Shown piece after piece: positions 25,548-34,413 of a stretch of 64,000 nucleotides of DNA. This DNA comes from CAVXFL01 sp963761015. Lineage in GTDB: Bacteria; Pseudomonadota; Alphaproteobacteria; Acetobacterales; Acetobacteraceae. The number at the start of each line of letters is the position of its first letter. Within the stretch, counting starts at the first letter, position 1. Location of the stretch: contig CAVXFL010000005.1 in NCBI GenBank assembly GCA_963761015.1, positions 23,192 through 87,191 of the forward strand, in the 5' to 3' direction. Position numbers and translations under genes: made by a program. The notes beneath the pieces are model-generated. The model did no database searches and had not been told where the DNA came from. It saw nothing but the letters and a program-made list of their open reading frames with translations.

Positions 25548-26450
25548 CTACGCGCGCTTGCGCGCCGGCTTGCGTTCGGCCGGCTTGCGCGTCCCCGAGC
25601 GGGCGGAGCGTTTCGGCTCCGGCTCGGCTTCGCCGCCGCGCGATTTGCCCGCGCCTTTCCGCGGCGCGCCGATCTGGTTCAGGCTGTTCTTCAGCGCCGC
25701 CATCAGGTCGATCACGTTGCCGCGGTCGGGCTCCTCGGGCGCTTCCGGCTCGATGCCCTCGCCGCGCAGCTTCGCCTCGATCACCTCGCGCAGCCGCGCC
25801 TCGTAGCGGTCCTCCAGATCGGCCGGATCGAACTCGCCGGTCTGCCGGTCCACGAGTTGCATGGCCAGTTTCACCATGTCCTCGTCCGGCTTGATGTCCG
25901 GGACGCGGTCGAACAGCGGCTTCGCGTCGACGATGTCGCGCTGCTCGTGCAAAGTATGCGCGACCAGGCCACGCTCCATGGGCACGATGGCAATCGCGCG
26001 CTCGCGGCGCGAGATCACCACGCGCGAGATCGCCATCCGGCCCTCTCGCCGGATCGCCTCGCGCAGCACGACGTAGACGTCCTGTCCGGTTTCGCCGTCC
26101 GGCACCAAATAGTAGCTGGATTCGAAATACAGCGGATCGATGCTGTCCACCGAGATGAACTTGGCCACGTTCATGGTCGCGGAGCTTTCGATTCGGGCGC
26201 TTTCGAAATCCTCGTCGTTCAGCAGCAGGTAATGGTCTTTCTTGAACTCGTAGCCCTTCACCAGCTCGCGGCGCGACACCGGCTGTTCGGTTTCGGCATC
26301 GACCGTCAGCATGCGGATGCGGTTGCCGGTTTCCGGATTGATCAGATTGAAATGCAAATTGCCGGCCTCGCGGCGGGCGGTGTAGAGCGCCACCGGGCAG
26401 GTCACCAGCGCCAGGCGCAAATGCCCGCGCCAGATCGGGCGTTCCGCCAT
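25548..26450 (-). CDS. ku: Ku protein, bacterial non-homologous end joining
   Basis: Homodimeric ring protein that holds broken DNA ends and recruits LigD. 300 residues: the Ku core runs from RPIWRGHLRLALVTCPVALY to about residue 250, and the C-terminal tail is Lys/Arg-rich (GKSRGGEAEPEPKRSARSG onwards), the usual DNA- and LigD-interacting extension. ATG 26450 overlaps the ligD TGA by one base (TGATG), so Ku and LigD are translationally coupled. Confidence 0.95.
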   Translation of the reverse strand: MAERPIWRGHLRLALVTCPVALYTARREAGNLHFNLINPETGNRIRMLTVDAETEQPVSRRELVKGYEFKKDHYLLLNDEDFESARIESSATMNVAKFISVDSIDPLYFESSYYLVPDGETGQDVYVVLREAIRREGRMAISRVVISRRERAIAIVPMERGLVAHTLHEQRDIVDAKPLFDRVPDIKPDEDMVKLAMQLVDRQTGEFDPADLEDRYEARLREVIEAKLRGEGIEPEAPEEPDRGNVIDLMAALKNSLNQIGAPRKGAGKSRGGEAEPEPKRSARSGTRKPAERKPARKRA

Positions 26451-29119
26451 CAATCGCCCCCGCCGCCGTCCGGCAGATCCGGCAGCGTCTGATCGACCTC
26501 GAAAATCCCTTCCCAGGGGTCGCTCGTGCGGCGCGACAGCAGGCGCGGCACCGTGGCGATCGTGAACCGCGCCGGATTGAGCTTGGGCGTCACGTCGCGC
26601 CACGCGACCGGCATGGCCACCGGCGCACCGGGACGGCAGCGCGGGGACAGCGAGCCGACCGCGGTGGAGCCCAGCCCGTTGCGCAGCCAGTCGACCAGGA
26701 TGCGGCCGACGCGGCGGCGCTTCGGCACCGAAGCGACGTAGCGCTCCGGCGCGTCGGCTTCCATGTTCTCGCCGAAGCGGCGGCACCAGGCGCGCGCCGC
26801 GCCCCACTCGACCTCGGGACGCAGCGGTACGACCACGTGCAGACCCTTGCCGCCGGTGGTGCGGCAGAACGAGGCCAAGCCGACCGCCTTCAGACGGTCC
26901 CGCACGTCGAGTGCGGCGCGCACGACCTCGGGGAAGGCGACGCCGTCGCCGGGATCGAGATCGAACACCAAGCGGTCGGGACGCAGCGGATCGGTTTCGT
27001 TCGACCCCCACGCATGCAGTTCGATCGCGGAGATCTGCGCCATCGCGACGAGACCCGCGGTTTCGTCGATGGCGAGATAGGGTGCGGCCCCCGCCTCGCC
27101 GGCGCGGATCGCCACCGGCATGCCCGGCTTGCCGTGCTTCTGGAAAAAATGCTCGCCGGCGATGCCCTCCGGGCAGCGCACGATCGCGAGCGGCCGATGC
27201 GCCAGTTCCGGCAACGCGTCCTCGGCAACCGCGATCCAATAGGCGGCGAGGTCCCGCTTGGTGATGCCGGGCCAAAGCTCGCGCTCCGGATGCGTCAGAT
27301 GCGCCCCCTCCAGCACGTCCGCGACGTGCTTCGATGCCGCCGGCGCCATGCTGACCCCGAGCGGTTGCGCGCGTGGGCGGGCCGGCGCCACGACCCGAAG
27401 CGCCTCCGAGGCCCGGGGCGGCGCGGGCGGTTTCGGCCGCGGTTTCGGGGCCGAGGCCTGAACGATGCGCGCGGGGGCCGGAGCGGCGGGGCGCGGGGCG
27501 AGGCTCTTGCGCGCCGCATCCGGGTCGGGCACCGGGCGCACCACCTCGCTCGCGGGCTTGTCCTCGCGCAGCCCGAGGAAGGTGGCCTGCCGCAACCGGC
27601 CGAAGCCGGACCAGCCGGCAAACTGCACCTCGGCCACCAGTTCCGGCTTCACCCAGTTGATGCCGCGCTCCGGGGGGTCGCCCGCGTATTGCAGATCCGC
27701 GGGCGGATCGGCCGGGATCTGGTCCAGCTTCTTGCGCAACGCGGCCAGCACCTTCTCGGAAAATCCGGTGCCCACGCCACCCACGTAGTGCAACGCCCCG
27801 CCCTCGTCGTGGAAGCCCAGATGGAGCGAGCCGAGCCCGGTGCGGCTGCCGGCCGGATGCGTCCAGCCGAGCACCACGAATTCCTCGCGGTTCTGGCACT
27901 TCACCTTCAGCCAGGTCCGGCTCCGCCCCGCATGGTAGGGCGCGTCGGCCTTCTTGCAGACGACGCCTTCCAGGCCGGAGTTGCAGGCGTGCCGGTGAAA
28001 CGGCTTGGGGTCGCCGGTGACGTGGTCGCTGTAGCGAATGGCGCCCTTCCAGTCCGCAAGCTTCGCCAGCGCCGCCTTGCGGTCGGCCAGCGGGCAGGGC
28101 CGCAGATCCCATCCGTTCAGGTAGGGTAGGTCGAACGCGTAGAGAAACAGCTTATCGTCGCGACCGTCCGCCAGGGCCGCCTGCAAATCGGCGAAGCTCG
28201 ATACGCCGTCCGGGCGCAGCGCCACCAACTCGCCATCGAAAATCGCACTCTCCAGCTTCAGCCGCTCGACCGCGCGCGCCACCGCGGGCATCCTATCCGT
28301 CCAATCCAGACCTTTGCGCGTGACGAGCCTCGCCTTCCCCCGGTCGAGGAAGGCGAGAATCCGATAGCCGTCGAACTTCACCTCGCTCAGCCATTCCCCC
28401 CCGGTTGGCGGCCCGTGCGCCAGCGAGGCAAGCTGCGGCCCCAGATCCTTCGGCATGCGCGCGCGCACCGCGCCCGGAGCCGGCGGGCGATCCGGCGCGG
28501 GCTCGCTTCGCTTGGCGTCGCGGGATGGTTTCGGGGGCGGCACGCTGGCCTCCATCACGCCGGCATTCACCCCACGCCGTTCGGCCGCGTCGTGTTCCTT
28601 GATGAGCAGCCAGTTCTCCGCGCGCTCGGCCGGGCGAGGCTTCATCCTGACCAGAACGAAATGGCCGTTGAGCCGCTTGCCCTTCAGCGTGAACTTCAGC
28701 TCGCCCTTCCGCAGCCCCTCGTCGGCGTCGCCGACCGGCTCCCACGTGCCGCGATCCCAGATTTCCACCTCGCCGGCGCCGTATTGGCCCTCTGGAATGG
28801 TGCCGGCGAAATCGGCGTAGTCGAGCGGGTGGTCTTCCACATGCACCGCGAGGCGCTTGTCCGCCGGGTCGAGCGAGGGGCCTTTCGGGACCGCCCAGCT
28901 CCACAGCACGCCGTTGTGCTCCAGCCGAAAATCCCAGTGCAGCCGCCGGGCCCGGTGCTTCTGCACGACGAAAATCGGGCCGCGCGACTGGTCGCCCGCG
29001 GCTCCGGCCGAGGGCTCCGGCGTGGCGGCAAAGTCCCGCTTGGCGCGATAGGTCGCAATGGACGTATCGCGCGCCGTGCCGGCGCGGCGCGTTCCGGCGG
29101 AAGTTCCGGCTTGCGACAT
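26450..29119 (-). CDS. ligD: ATP-dependent DNA ligase LigD (PE-ligase-polymerase)
   Basis: Multi-domain repair enzyme of 889 residues. Order: 3'-phosphoesterase (FVVQKHRARRLHWDFRLEHN, IPEGQYGAGEVEIWDRGTW), then ATP-dependent ligase with nucleotide-accepting Lys about residue 248 in EVKFDGYR and the OB-fold block, then a Pol/primase domain (YWIAVAEDALPELAHRPLAI, LVFDLDPGDGVAF holding the metal Asp pair). A Pro/Ala-rich linker (about 540-600) joins ligase and polymerase. ATG 29119 is preferred to an upstream TTG (29134). Works with the coupled Ku. Confidence 0.95.
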   Translation of the reverse strand: MSQAGTSAGTRRAGTARDTSIATYRAKRDFAATPEPSAGAAGDQSRGPIFVVQKHRARRLHWDFRLEHNGVLWSWAVPKGPSLDPADKRLAVHVEDHPLDYADFAGTIPEGQYGAGEVEIWDRGTWEPVGDADEGLRKGELKFTLKGKRLNGHFVLVRMKPRPAERAENWLLIKEHDAAERRGVNAGVMEASVPPPKPSRDAKRSEPAPDRPPAPGAVRARMPKDLGPQLASLAHGPPTGGEWLSEVKFDGYRILAFLDRGKARLVTRKGLDWTDRMPAVARAVERLKLESAIFDGELVALRPDGVSSFADLQAALADGRDDKLFLYAFDLPYLNGWDLRPCPLADRKAALAKLADWKGAIRYSDHVTGDPKPFHRHACNSGLEGVVCKKADAPYHAGRSRTWLKVKCQNREEFVVLGWTHPAGSRTGLGSLHLGFHDEGGALHYVGGVGTGFSEKVLAALRKKLDQIPADPPADLQYAGDPPERGINWVKPELVAEVQFAGWSGFGRLRQATFLGLREDKPASEVVRPVPDPDAARKSLAPRPAAPAPARIVQASAPKPRPKPPAPPRASEALRVVAPARPRAQPLGVSMAPAASKHVADVLEGAHLTHPERELWPGITKRDLAAYWIAVAEDALPELAHRPLAIVRCPEGIAGEHFFQKHGKPGMPVAIRAGEAGAAPYLAIDETAGLVAMAQISAIELHAWGSNETDPLRPDRLVFDLDPGDGVAFPEVVRAALDVRDRLKAVGLASFCRTTGGKGLHVVVPLRPEVEWGAARAWCRRFGENMEADAPERYVASVPKRRRVGRILVDWLRNGLGSTAVGSLSPRCRPGAPVAMPVAWRDVTPKLNPARFTIATVPRLLSRRTSDPWEGIFEVDQTLPDLPDGGGGD

Positions 29120-29492
29120 GGCTTCGGTCGTCAACGCGGCCGCCGTGGCGCGGTTTTGACCCGCCGCAGCGCTGGGCGGGGCCCCGCGGAAACCGCGAAC
29201 CGAGCGTTCCGATCGGCTTTTTCAGACCGGGGCCACATGCCCCCGTACCTTTCTGACATGATCCCCCGATGTAGTGCCGAATTACGCTCTTGCCACTTTC
29301 CGGCCTCAATTTGCCCGAGGGGGGCCATGTCCCCGATCCGCGACCCTGCGACGACGTTCCTTGCCAGCTTTTGGCCGCGCGGGTCAAATCGGCACAGTTG
29401 CGAAAGCAACCGGTTACGCCGACGGTAAGACCTGGCCCGGGCCCGAGCGGCGGCGGAACCGCCCGGCTATCCGCGATCGGGACGGAAGGAAG
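29120..29492. other. Intergenic region upstream of ligD and of a secreted hydrolase
   Basis: About 370 bases between divergent genes, holding both promoters. No gene is supported. Minus-strand frames are open but of low quality. The stretch 29235-29350 has scattered repeats of the type GGGG(C/A)CATG and CCCCCG that recall non-coding ends of insertion sequences; no complete element or inverted-repeat pair could be defined. Confidence 0.35.
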
Positions 29493-30548
29493 ATGACGCG
29501 ATCCATCGTTCGGGCGCTTCTCGGCGCCGTCGCCCTGGTCGCGGCGACGGGGATCGCGGCGCCGGCGGAGCAGCTAGCCAAGGACATCGCCATGCGGGAG
29601 TTCACCGTGCCCTCCCCGCGGCCCGGGCTTGACATTTACGTGCGCAACAAACACCCCGCGCGCGTAGATCGTTTTGGGGCTTCCCGGACGCTTCTCTTCG
29701 TCCACGGCGCGACCTATCCGGCAAGTACGTCGTTCGACCTGGAGCTCGGCGGGCTCTCCTGGATGGATTACGTCGCCAGCCACGGCTACGACGTCTATCT
29801 GCTCGACCTGCCGGGCTACGGCCGCTCCACGCGCCCGCCGGCGATGGCCGCCCCGCCCGCCGACAATCCGCCGCTCGAGACCACCGCCGATGCGGTGGCC
29901 GACTATGCCGCCGTCGCCGACCACATCCTGAAGGCGCGCGGACTGGATCGGCTGGACGTGATGGGCTGGTCCTGGGGCACGACGATCGCCGCGGGCTTCG
30001 CGGCCGCGCACGCGGCGCAGGTGAACCGGCTGGTGCTTTACGCCCCGCTCTGGATCATTCGGAACCCGCCACCACCCGCCGCGGGGTCGGGGAAGCTCGG
30101 CGCCTATCGCGAGGTGACGCAGCAGGCGGCGATGCAGCGCTGGCTGAACGGCGTGCCGCAGGACCAGCGGGCCGGCCTGATTCCGGACCGGTGGTTCGCG
30201 ACCTGGGCGGACGCGACCTGGGCGACCGATCTGGTCGGCGCCCGGGAGAATCCGCCGGTGCTGCGGGCGCCCAATGGAGTCGTTCTCGACGTGATGCGCT
30301 ACTGGCGCGAGGGCAAGCCGACCTACGACCCGGCCAAGATCACCGCGCCCGTGCTGCTGGTGCAGGGCGAGTGGGACCACGACACGCCGCCGTACATGGC
30401 GCAAGCGCTCTTCGGCAGGCTGACGCACGCGGCCTGGAAGCAGTACACTGTGCTCGGCGAAGGCACCCACCATATCGTCATGGAAAAGAACCGGATGCAA
30501 CTTTTCCGGGTGGTACAGGATTTTTTGGACGCGCCCCCGCCGCGCTGA
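29493..30548 (+). CDS. Exported alpha/beta hydrolase
   Basis: Protein of 351 residues with a signal peptide (SIVRALLGAVALVAATGIAA), hence periplasmic or secreted. Alpha/beta-hydrolase features: LFVHGATYPAS (oxyanion region), MGWSWGTTIAAGFAA with the nucleophile Ser in G-W-S-W-G, LLVQGEWDHDTPP with the acid, and LGEGTHHIVMEK with the catalytic His. ATG 29493 is chosen because it places the signal peptide at the N-terminus; the frame is open further upstream. Substrate unknown. It precedes pgk by 23 bases. Confidence 0.82.
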   Translation: MTRSIVRALLGAVALVAATGIAAPAEQLAKDIAMREFTVPSPRPGLDIYVRNKHPARVDRFGASRTLLFVHGATYPASTSFDLELGGLSWMDYVASHGYDVYLLDLPGYGRSTRPPAMAAPPADNPPLETTADAVADYAAVADHILKARGLDRLDVMGWSWGTTIAAGFAAAHAAQVNRLVLYAPLWIIRNPPPPAAGSGKLGAYREVTQQAAMQRWLNGVPQDQRAGLIPDRWFATWADATWATDLVGARENPPVLRAPNGVVLDVMRYWREGKPTYDPAKITAPVLLVQGEWDHDTPPYMAQALFGRLTHAAWKQYTVLGEGTHHIVMEKNRMQLFRVVQDFLDAPPPR

Positions 30549-30571
30549 ACCGGGAAGGGAGGAAATCTCGC

Positions 30572-31762
30572 ATGGCCCTACGCACGCTCGACGGCGTCGC
30601 CGTTGCCGGCCGGCACATTCTCCTGCGCGCAGATCTAAACGTGCCGGTTCATGACGGGAAAATCACCGACCTCACCCGGCTCGAACGCATCACGCCGACC
30701 ATCCGCGAGCTGTCGGCGAACGGCGCGCAGGTGATCGTGTGCAGCCATTTCGGGCGGCCGAAAGGTAGGCGTGACCCGGCGCTCTCGCTCGCGCCGGTCG
30801 CGAGGGCGTTGGGCGAGGTGCTTGGGCGACAGGTCCGCTTCGCCGAGGATTGCATCGGAACGGCCGCGCATCAGGCGGTCGACGTTCTCAGGGACGGCAG
30901 CGTGGTGGTGCTGGAAAACACGCGCTTCCATTCCGGCGAGGAAAAGAACGACCCTGCGTTCGCGCGCGAGTTGGCGTCGCTCGCCGATATCTACGTGGAC
31001 GATGCGTTCTCCGCCTCGCATCGCGCGCATGCCAGCACGGAGGGGGTGGCGCATCTGCTGCCCGCCTATGCCGGGCGGCTGATGCAGCGGGAGCTGGAAG
31101 CCCTCCAGTCGGCCCTGGACCATCCCGAGCGCCCTGTCGCGGCCGTGGTGGGTGGGGCGAAGGTTTCAACCAAGCTGGAGCTGCTGGGCAACCTGATCGG
31201 CCGGGTCGACCTGCTGATGATCGCCGGCGCCATGGCGAACACCTTTCTCGCCGCGGACGGCCTCGCGATCGGCCGCTCGCTGCAGGAACCCGAGATGCAC
31301 GCGACTGCCCGCGAGATCACGCAGCGGGCCAAGGCGGGGCGCTGCGAGGTGCTGCTGCCCGTCGATGCGGTGACGGCGGTGGAACTGAAGGAGAACGCGC
31401 CGATCCAGACCGTGCCGATCCACGATGTCCCCGAGGATTCGATGATCCTCGATGTGGGCCCGGTAACGGTGGACATGCTGAAGGGGCGGATCGGCGGGCT
31501 GAAGACGCTGGTCTGGAACGGCCCGCTCGGCGCCTTCGAAACCCCGCCCTTCGACGCCGGCACGATCGCCTTCGCCAAGGCGGTGGCCGAGGCGACCAGG
31601 GCGGGCACGCTACGCAGCGTGGCCGGCGGCGGCGATACGGTGGCCGCGCTGCACCAGGCGGGCGTGCTCGACCAGTTGACCTATGTTTCCACCGCCGGCG
31701 GGGCGTTCCTGGAATGGCTCGAAGGCAAGACGCTGCCGGGAGTTGCCGTCCTGCAGGCGTGA
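30572..31762 (+). CDS. pgk: Phosphoglycerate kinase
   Basis: Glycolytic/Calvin-cycle kinase transferring phosphate between 1,3-bisphosphoglycerate and ADP. 396 residues. Motifs: LLRADLNVPVHDGKITD, CSHFGRPKG, LENTRFHSGEEKND, DDAFSASHRAHAS, GGAKVSTKLELLGNL, and SVAGGGDTVAAL near the nucleotide site. GGAGG lies 9 bases before the ATG. It is not next to gap, unlike in many related genomes, and follows the secreted hydrolase instead. Confidence 0.96.
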   Translation: MALRTLDGVAVAGRHILLRADLNVPVHDGKITDLTRLERITPTIRELSANGAQVIVCSHFGRPKGRRDPALSLAPVARALGEVLGRQVRFAEDCIGTAAHQAVDVLRDGSVVVLENTRFHSGEEKNDPAFARELASLADIYVDDAFSASHRAHASTEGVAHLLPAYAGRLMQRELEALQSALDHPERPVAAVVGGAKVSTKLELLGNLIGRVDLLMIAGAMANTFLAADGLAIGRSLQEPEMHATAREITQRAKAGRCEVLLPVDAVTAVELKENAPIQTVPIHDVPEDSMILDVGPVTVDMLKGRIGGLKTLVWNGPLGAFETPPFDAGTIAFAKAVAEATRAGTLRSVAGGGDTVAALHQAGVLDQLTYVSTAGGAFLEWLEGKTLPGVAVLQA

Positions 31763-31858
31763 GCGGCGAGCCTTCGGCGTTTTCGGCGAACGTTTCCGCC
31801 CGCAACCGGCGTCCGCGGCGTCGGTTTACCTCCTGAACCCCTTAACCAGGAGGCGAAC

Positions 31859-32422
31859 ATGGCCGACGTGAAGGGCCGAAAAATCGCTGTTCTCGCCACC
31901 GACGGCGTCGAGCAGGTGGAACTTACGGAGCCCGCGAAGGCGCTGAAGCAGGTCGGCGCGGAGGTCACGGTGGTCGCGCCGAAAAGCGGCGCGATCCAAG
32001 GCATGAACCACCACGACAAGGGCGACAAGCTGCCGGTCGATGCGGAACTGTCCGCGGTGAAGCCCGAGCAGTTCGATGGCCTCATGCTGCCGGGCGGCGT
32101 CGCCAACCCCGACCAGTTGCGCATGGACCCGCAGGCGGTGGCGTTCGTGAAGCACTTCGTGGATGCGGGCAAGCCGATCGCGGCGATCTGCCACGCGCCA
32201 TGGACACTCATCGAGGCCGGCGGCGTGCGCGGCAAGCGCGTGACGTCCTGGCCGTCGCTGAAAACCGACCTGAAGAACGCGGGCGCGAACTGGGTGGACG
32301 AAGTGTGCGTGCGCGACGGCAAGCTGGTCACCTCGCGCAAGCCGCAGGACATCCCCGAGTTCAATCGCGGCATGCTGGCGCTGTTCGCCGAAACCGCCGC
32401 GCAGGCGCAGGCCGCGGCCTAA
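31859..32422 (+). CDS. PfpI/DJ-1 family protein
   Basis: DJ-1/PfpI superfamily protein of 187 residues, family long thought proteolytic and now mostly linked to deglycase or stress functions. The nucleophile elbow is AAICHAPWTLIEAGGV with Cys near residue 109, and the conserved Glu in the N-terminal VEQVELTEP. DGLMLPGGVANPDQLR precedes it. A good AGGAGG lies before the ATG. Cytosolic; expressed possibly with the small exported protein that follows after 12 bases. Confidence 0.9.
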   Translation: MADVKGRKIAVLATDGVEQVELTEPAKALKQVGAEVTVVAPKSGAIQGMNHHDKGDKLPVDAELSAVKPEQFDGLMLPGGVANPDQLRMDPQAVAFVKHFVDAGKPIAAICHAPWTLIEAGGVRGKRVTSWPSLKTDLKNAGANWVDEVCVRDGKLVTSRKPQDIPEFNRGMLALFAETAAQAQAAA

Positions 32423-32434
32423 TTAGGGAGATGG

Positions 32435-32809
32435 ATGATGATCATCTCGAAGCATCTGCTGATCGCCGCACCGCTGGTAGCGGGGCTCGCGCTGGCGCCG
32501 GCGGCTTACGCCTATCCGGCCGGGCACAATCACTGGCAGGCCCAGCGCAACGGTGAGTGGCACGGCCAGCGATACGGTCAGTTCCGCGGCGGCCGCGGCG
32601 AATGGCGCGGCGACCACTGGCGGTACCACAACGGCAATGCGGCGGCCGCGGCGATCCTCGGCGGCCTGGCGGGTCTCGGAGTAGGCGCGGCGATCGCGGG
32701 GCAAACGCCCTACTACGCGGCGCCGGCATATCCGCCGGCATACGGGTACGCGCCGGGCTACCAATACAGGCCGCCTGGATACCAGGCCGGTTACGCCTAT
32801 CCGCGCTGA
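32435..32809 (+). CDS. Small exported Gly/Tyr/Arg-rich protein
   Basis: Protein of 124 residues with a signal peptide (LLIAAPLVAGLALAPAAYAY). The mature part has a His/Trp/Arg-rich segment (GEWRGDHWRYHNGN), a Gly/Ala hydrophobic stretch resembling a glycine-zipper (AAAAAILGGLAGLGVGAAIA) and a Pro/Tyr-rich tail (repeats of PAYPPAYGYAPGYQ). Such proteins are common in alphaproteobacteria and are likely envelope-associated; function not known. Confidence 0.7.
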   Translation: MMIISKHLLIAAPLVAGLALAPAAYAYPAGHNHWQAQRNGEWHGQRYGQFRGGRGEWRGDHWRYHNGNAAAAAILGGLAGLGVGAAIAGQTPYYAAPAYPPAYGYAPGYQYRPPGYQAGYAYPR

Positions 32810-32833
32810 GCGGGGCGGGTCAGATCCGGGCGG

Positions 32834-33607
32834 TCAGGCACGCAGCTCCATCTGGATCGGGCCATCGCGGCGCCCGTGGGTGAACTGGTCGACGAGCGGA
32901 TTGCCGCTGTTCATCAGTTCGCCCGCCGGGCCGTGCCAGACGATGCGGCCGCCGTAGAGCATGGCCGCCGCATCGCCGATGCGCCGCGCGCTCGCCATGT
33001 CGTGGGTGATGGCGACCGCCGTGGACCCGAGCCGCTTCACGCAATCGACGATCAGCCCGTCAATGATCGCGCCCATGATCGGGTCGAGGCCGGTGGTCGG
33101 CTCGTCGAAGAACATGATGTCCGGCTGCGCGGCGATGGCGCGGGCGAGGCCGACGCGCTTCTGCATTCCTCCGGACAGTTCGGCGGGATAGAGGTCGCCG
33201 ACCGTCTCGGCCAGGCCGACCTGGACCAGCACCGCATCGGCCCGAGCGCGCGCCTGCGCGCGGGGAACCCTGGCGCGGGCCATGAGCCCGAACGCGACGT
33301 TCTCCCAAACCGCCAGGCTGTCGAACAAAGCGCTGTTCTGGAACAACATCCCGATCCGCGCCCGCACCGCCGCGCGCGCGCGCGCATCGCTGCGCAGCAC
33401 GTTCTGACCCTCGATTTCGATGACGCCGTCGTCCGGCTCGATCAGCCCAAGGACGCATTTCAGCAGCACCGACTTGCCCGAGCCCGAGCCGCCGATCACC
33501 ACGAGCGAGGTGCCCGAGGGTACGTCGAGGTCGACGCCGGCCAGCACCTGCTTTTCGCCGAACGCTTTCCAGAGATTGCGGATGCGGATTTTCGGGGTCG
33601 CGTTCAT
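32834..33607 (-). CDS. mlaF: ABC transporter ATPase, MlaF-like (lipid asymmetry)
   Basis: ATP-binding subunit of 257 residues. Walker A VIGGSGSGKSVLLKC, Q-loop region FQNSALFDSLAVWENVAFG, signature ELSGGMQKRVGLARA, Walker B DIMFFDEPTTGLDP, and the switch His in ITHDMA. The sequence following Walker B is the MlaF/Mkl form. In E. coli such an ATPase drives phospholipid transport between the membranes. It overlaps the permease gene by four bases. The substrate-binding MlaD and periplasmic MlaC/MlaB are not in the window. Confidence 0.9.
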   Translation of the reverse strand: MNATPKIRIRNLWKAFGEKQVLAGVDLDVPSGTSLVVIGGSGSGKSVLLKCVLGLIEPDDGVIEIEGQNVLRSDARARAAVRARIGMLFQNSALFDSLAVWENVAFGLMARARVPRAQARARADAVLVQVGLAETVGDLYPAELSGGMQKRVGLARAIAAQPDIMFFDEPTTGLDPIMGAIIDGLIVDCVKRLGSTAVAITHDMASARRIGDAAAMLYGGRIVWHGPAGELMNSGNPLVDQFTHGRRDGPIQMELRA

Positions 33608-34413
33608 CGCGAGAAGAACATCTCGGTCAGCACGTAGTCGAAGCCGAGGATCAGCACCGAGGCGGCGACCACGGCGGCGGTGGTCGCGGAACCGACGCCC
33701 TCAGCGCCGCCGCGGCTGTGATAGCCCTGGTAGCAGCCCATCAGCGCGATCAGGAACCCGAACACGGAGGCCTTCACCAGGCCGGAGACCACGTCCTGCG
33801 TCTGCACGAAACTCAGCGTGTTGTGCAGGTAGGTCGGCGAGTTGAAGCCGAGCTTCAGGGTGGCGATGATAAAGCCGCCGAGCACGCCGAGAATGTCGGC
33901 GACCACGACCAGCAGCGGCAGCGCGATAGCGCCGGCGAGCAGGCGCGGTGTCACCAGGTATTTCATCGGATTGGTCGAGAGGGTGGAGAGCGCGTCGATC
34001 TGGTCGGTGACGCGCATGGTGCCGATCTCGGCCGCCATGGCCGCGCCGACCCGCCCGGCGACCATCAACCCGGCCAGCACCGGGCCCAGTTCGCGCGTGA
34101 CCGACAGCACGACCAGATTGGCGATAGCGCTTTCGGCCGAGAAGCGGGCGAAGCCGGTATAGGATTGCAGCGCCAACACCATGCCGGTGAAGATGGCCGT
34201 CAGCGCCACCACGGGCAGGCTAAAATAGCCGATTTGCAGCAAGGCGCGCCCGAACATCCGCCAATAGAACGGCGGGCGCAGCAGGTGCGAGACGCCGTTC
34301 AGCCCGAACAGCGCGATCCGCCCGGCGGTGCCGCAGGCCGCGATGGTGCCCCGCCCGACCGCCGCGACCCCCTGCTCGATCACGATCAGCCGGTTTTGTG
34401 AACGCGGGCGCAA
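33604..34413 (-). CDS. mlaE: ABC transporter permease, MlaE-like
   Basis: Integral membrane permease of 269 residues. MlaE-family blocks: QIGYFSLPVVALTAIFTGMV, SVTRELGPVLAGLMVAGRVG, AAEIGTMRVTDQIDALSTLS, and PRLLAGAIALPLL. Partner of the ATPase that follows. Its 5' end overlaps the 3' end of alr by 28 bases, so it is probably in one transcript with dnaB and alr. Confidence 0.92.
   Translation of the reverse strand: MRPRSQNRLIVIEQGVAAVGRGTIAACGTAGRIALFGLNGVSHLLRPPFYWRMFGRALLQIGYFSLPVVALTAIFTGMVLALQSYTGFARFSAESAIANLVVLSVTRELGPVLAGLMVAGRVGAAMAAEIGTMRVTDQIDALSTLSTNPMKYLVTPRLLAGAIALPLLVVVADILGVLGGFIIATLKLGFNSPTYLHNTLSFVQTQDVVSGLVKASVFGFLIALMGCYQGYHSRGGAEGVGSATTAAVVAASVLILGFDYVLTEMFFSR

Noticed and set aside
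25548..28112. A continuous minus-strand frame of 854 codons spanning ku and part of ligD
   Set aside because: Only its last 300 codons are Ku. The upstream part is an Arg/Gly-rich off-frame of ligD, which is itself clear in another frame.
29120..29492. An IS21-type or similar element upstream of the secreted hydrolase
   Set aside because: The region recalls the non-coding ends of insertion sequences, but neither transposase remnants nor paired terminal repeats could be shown.
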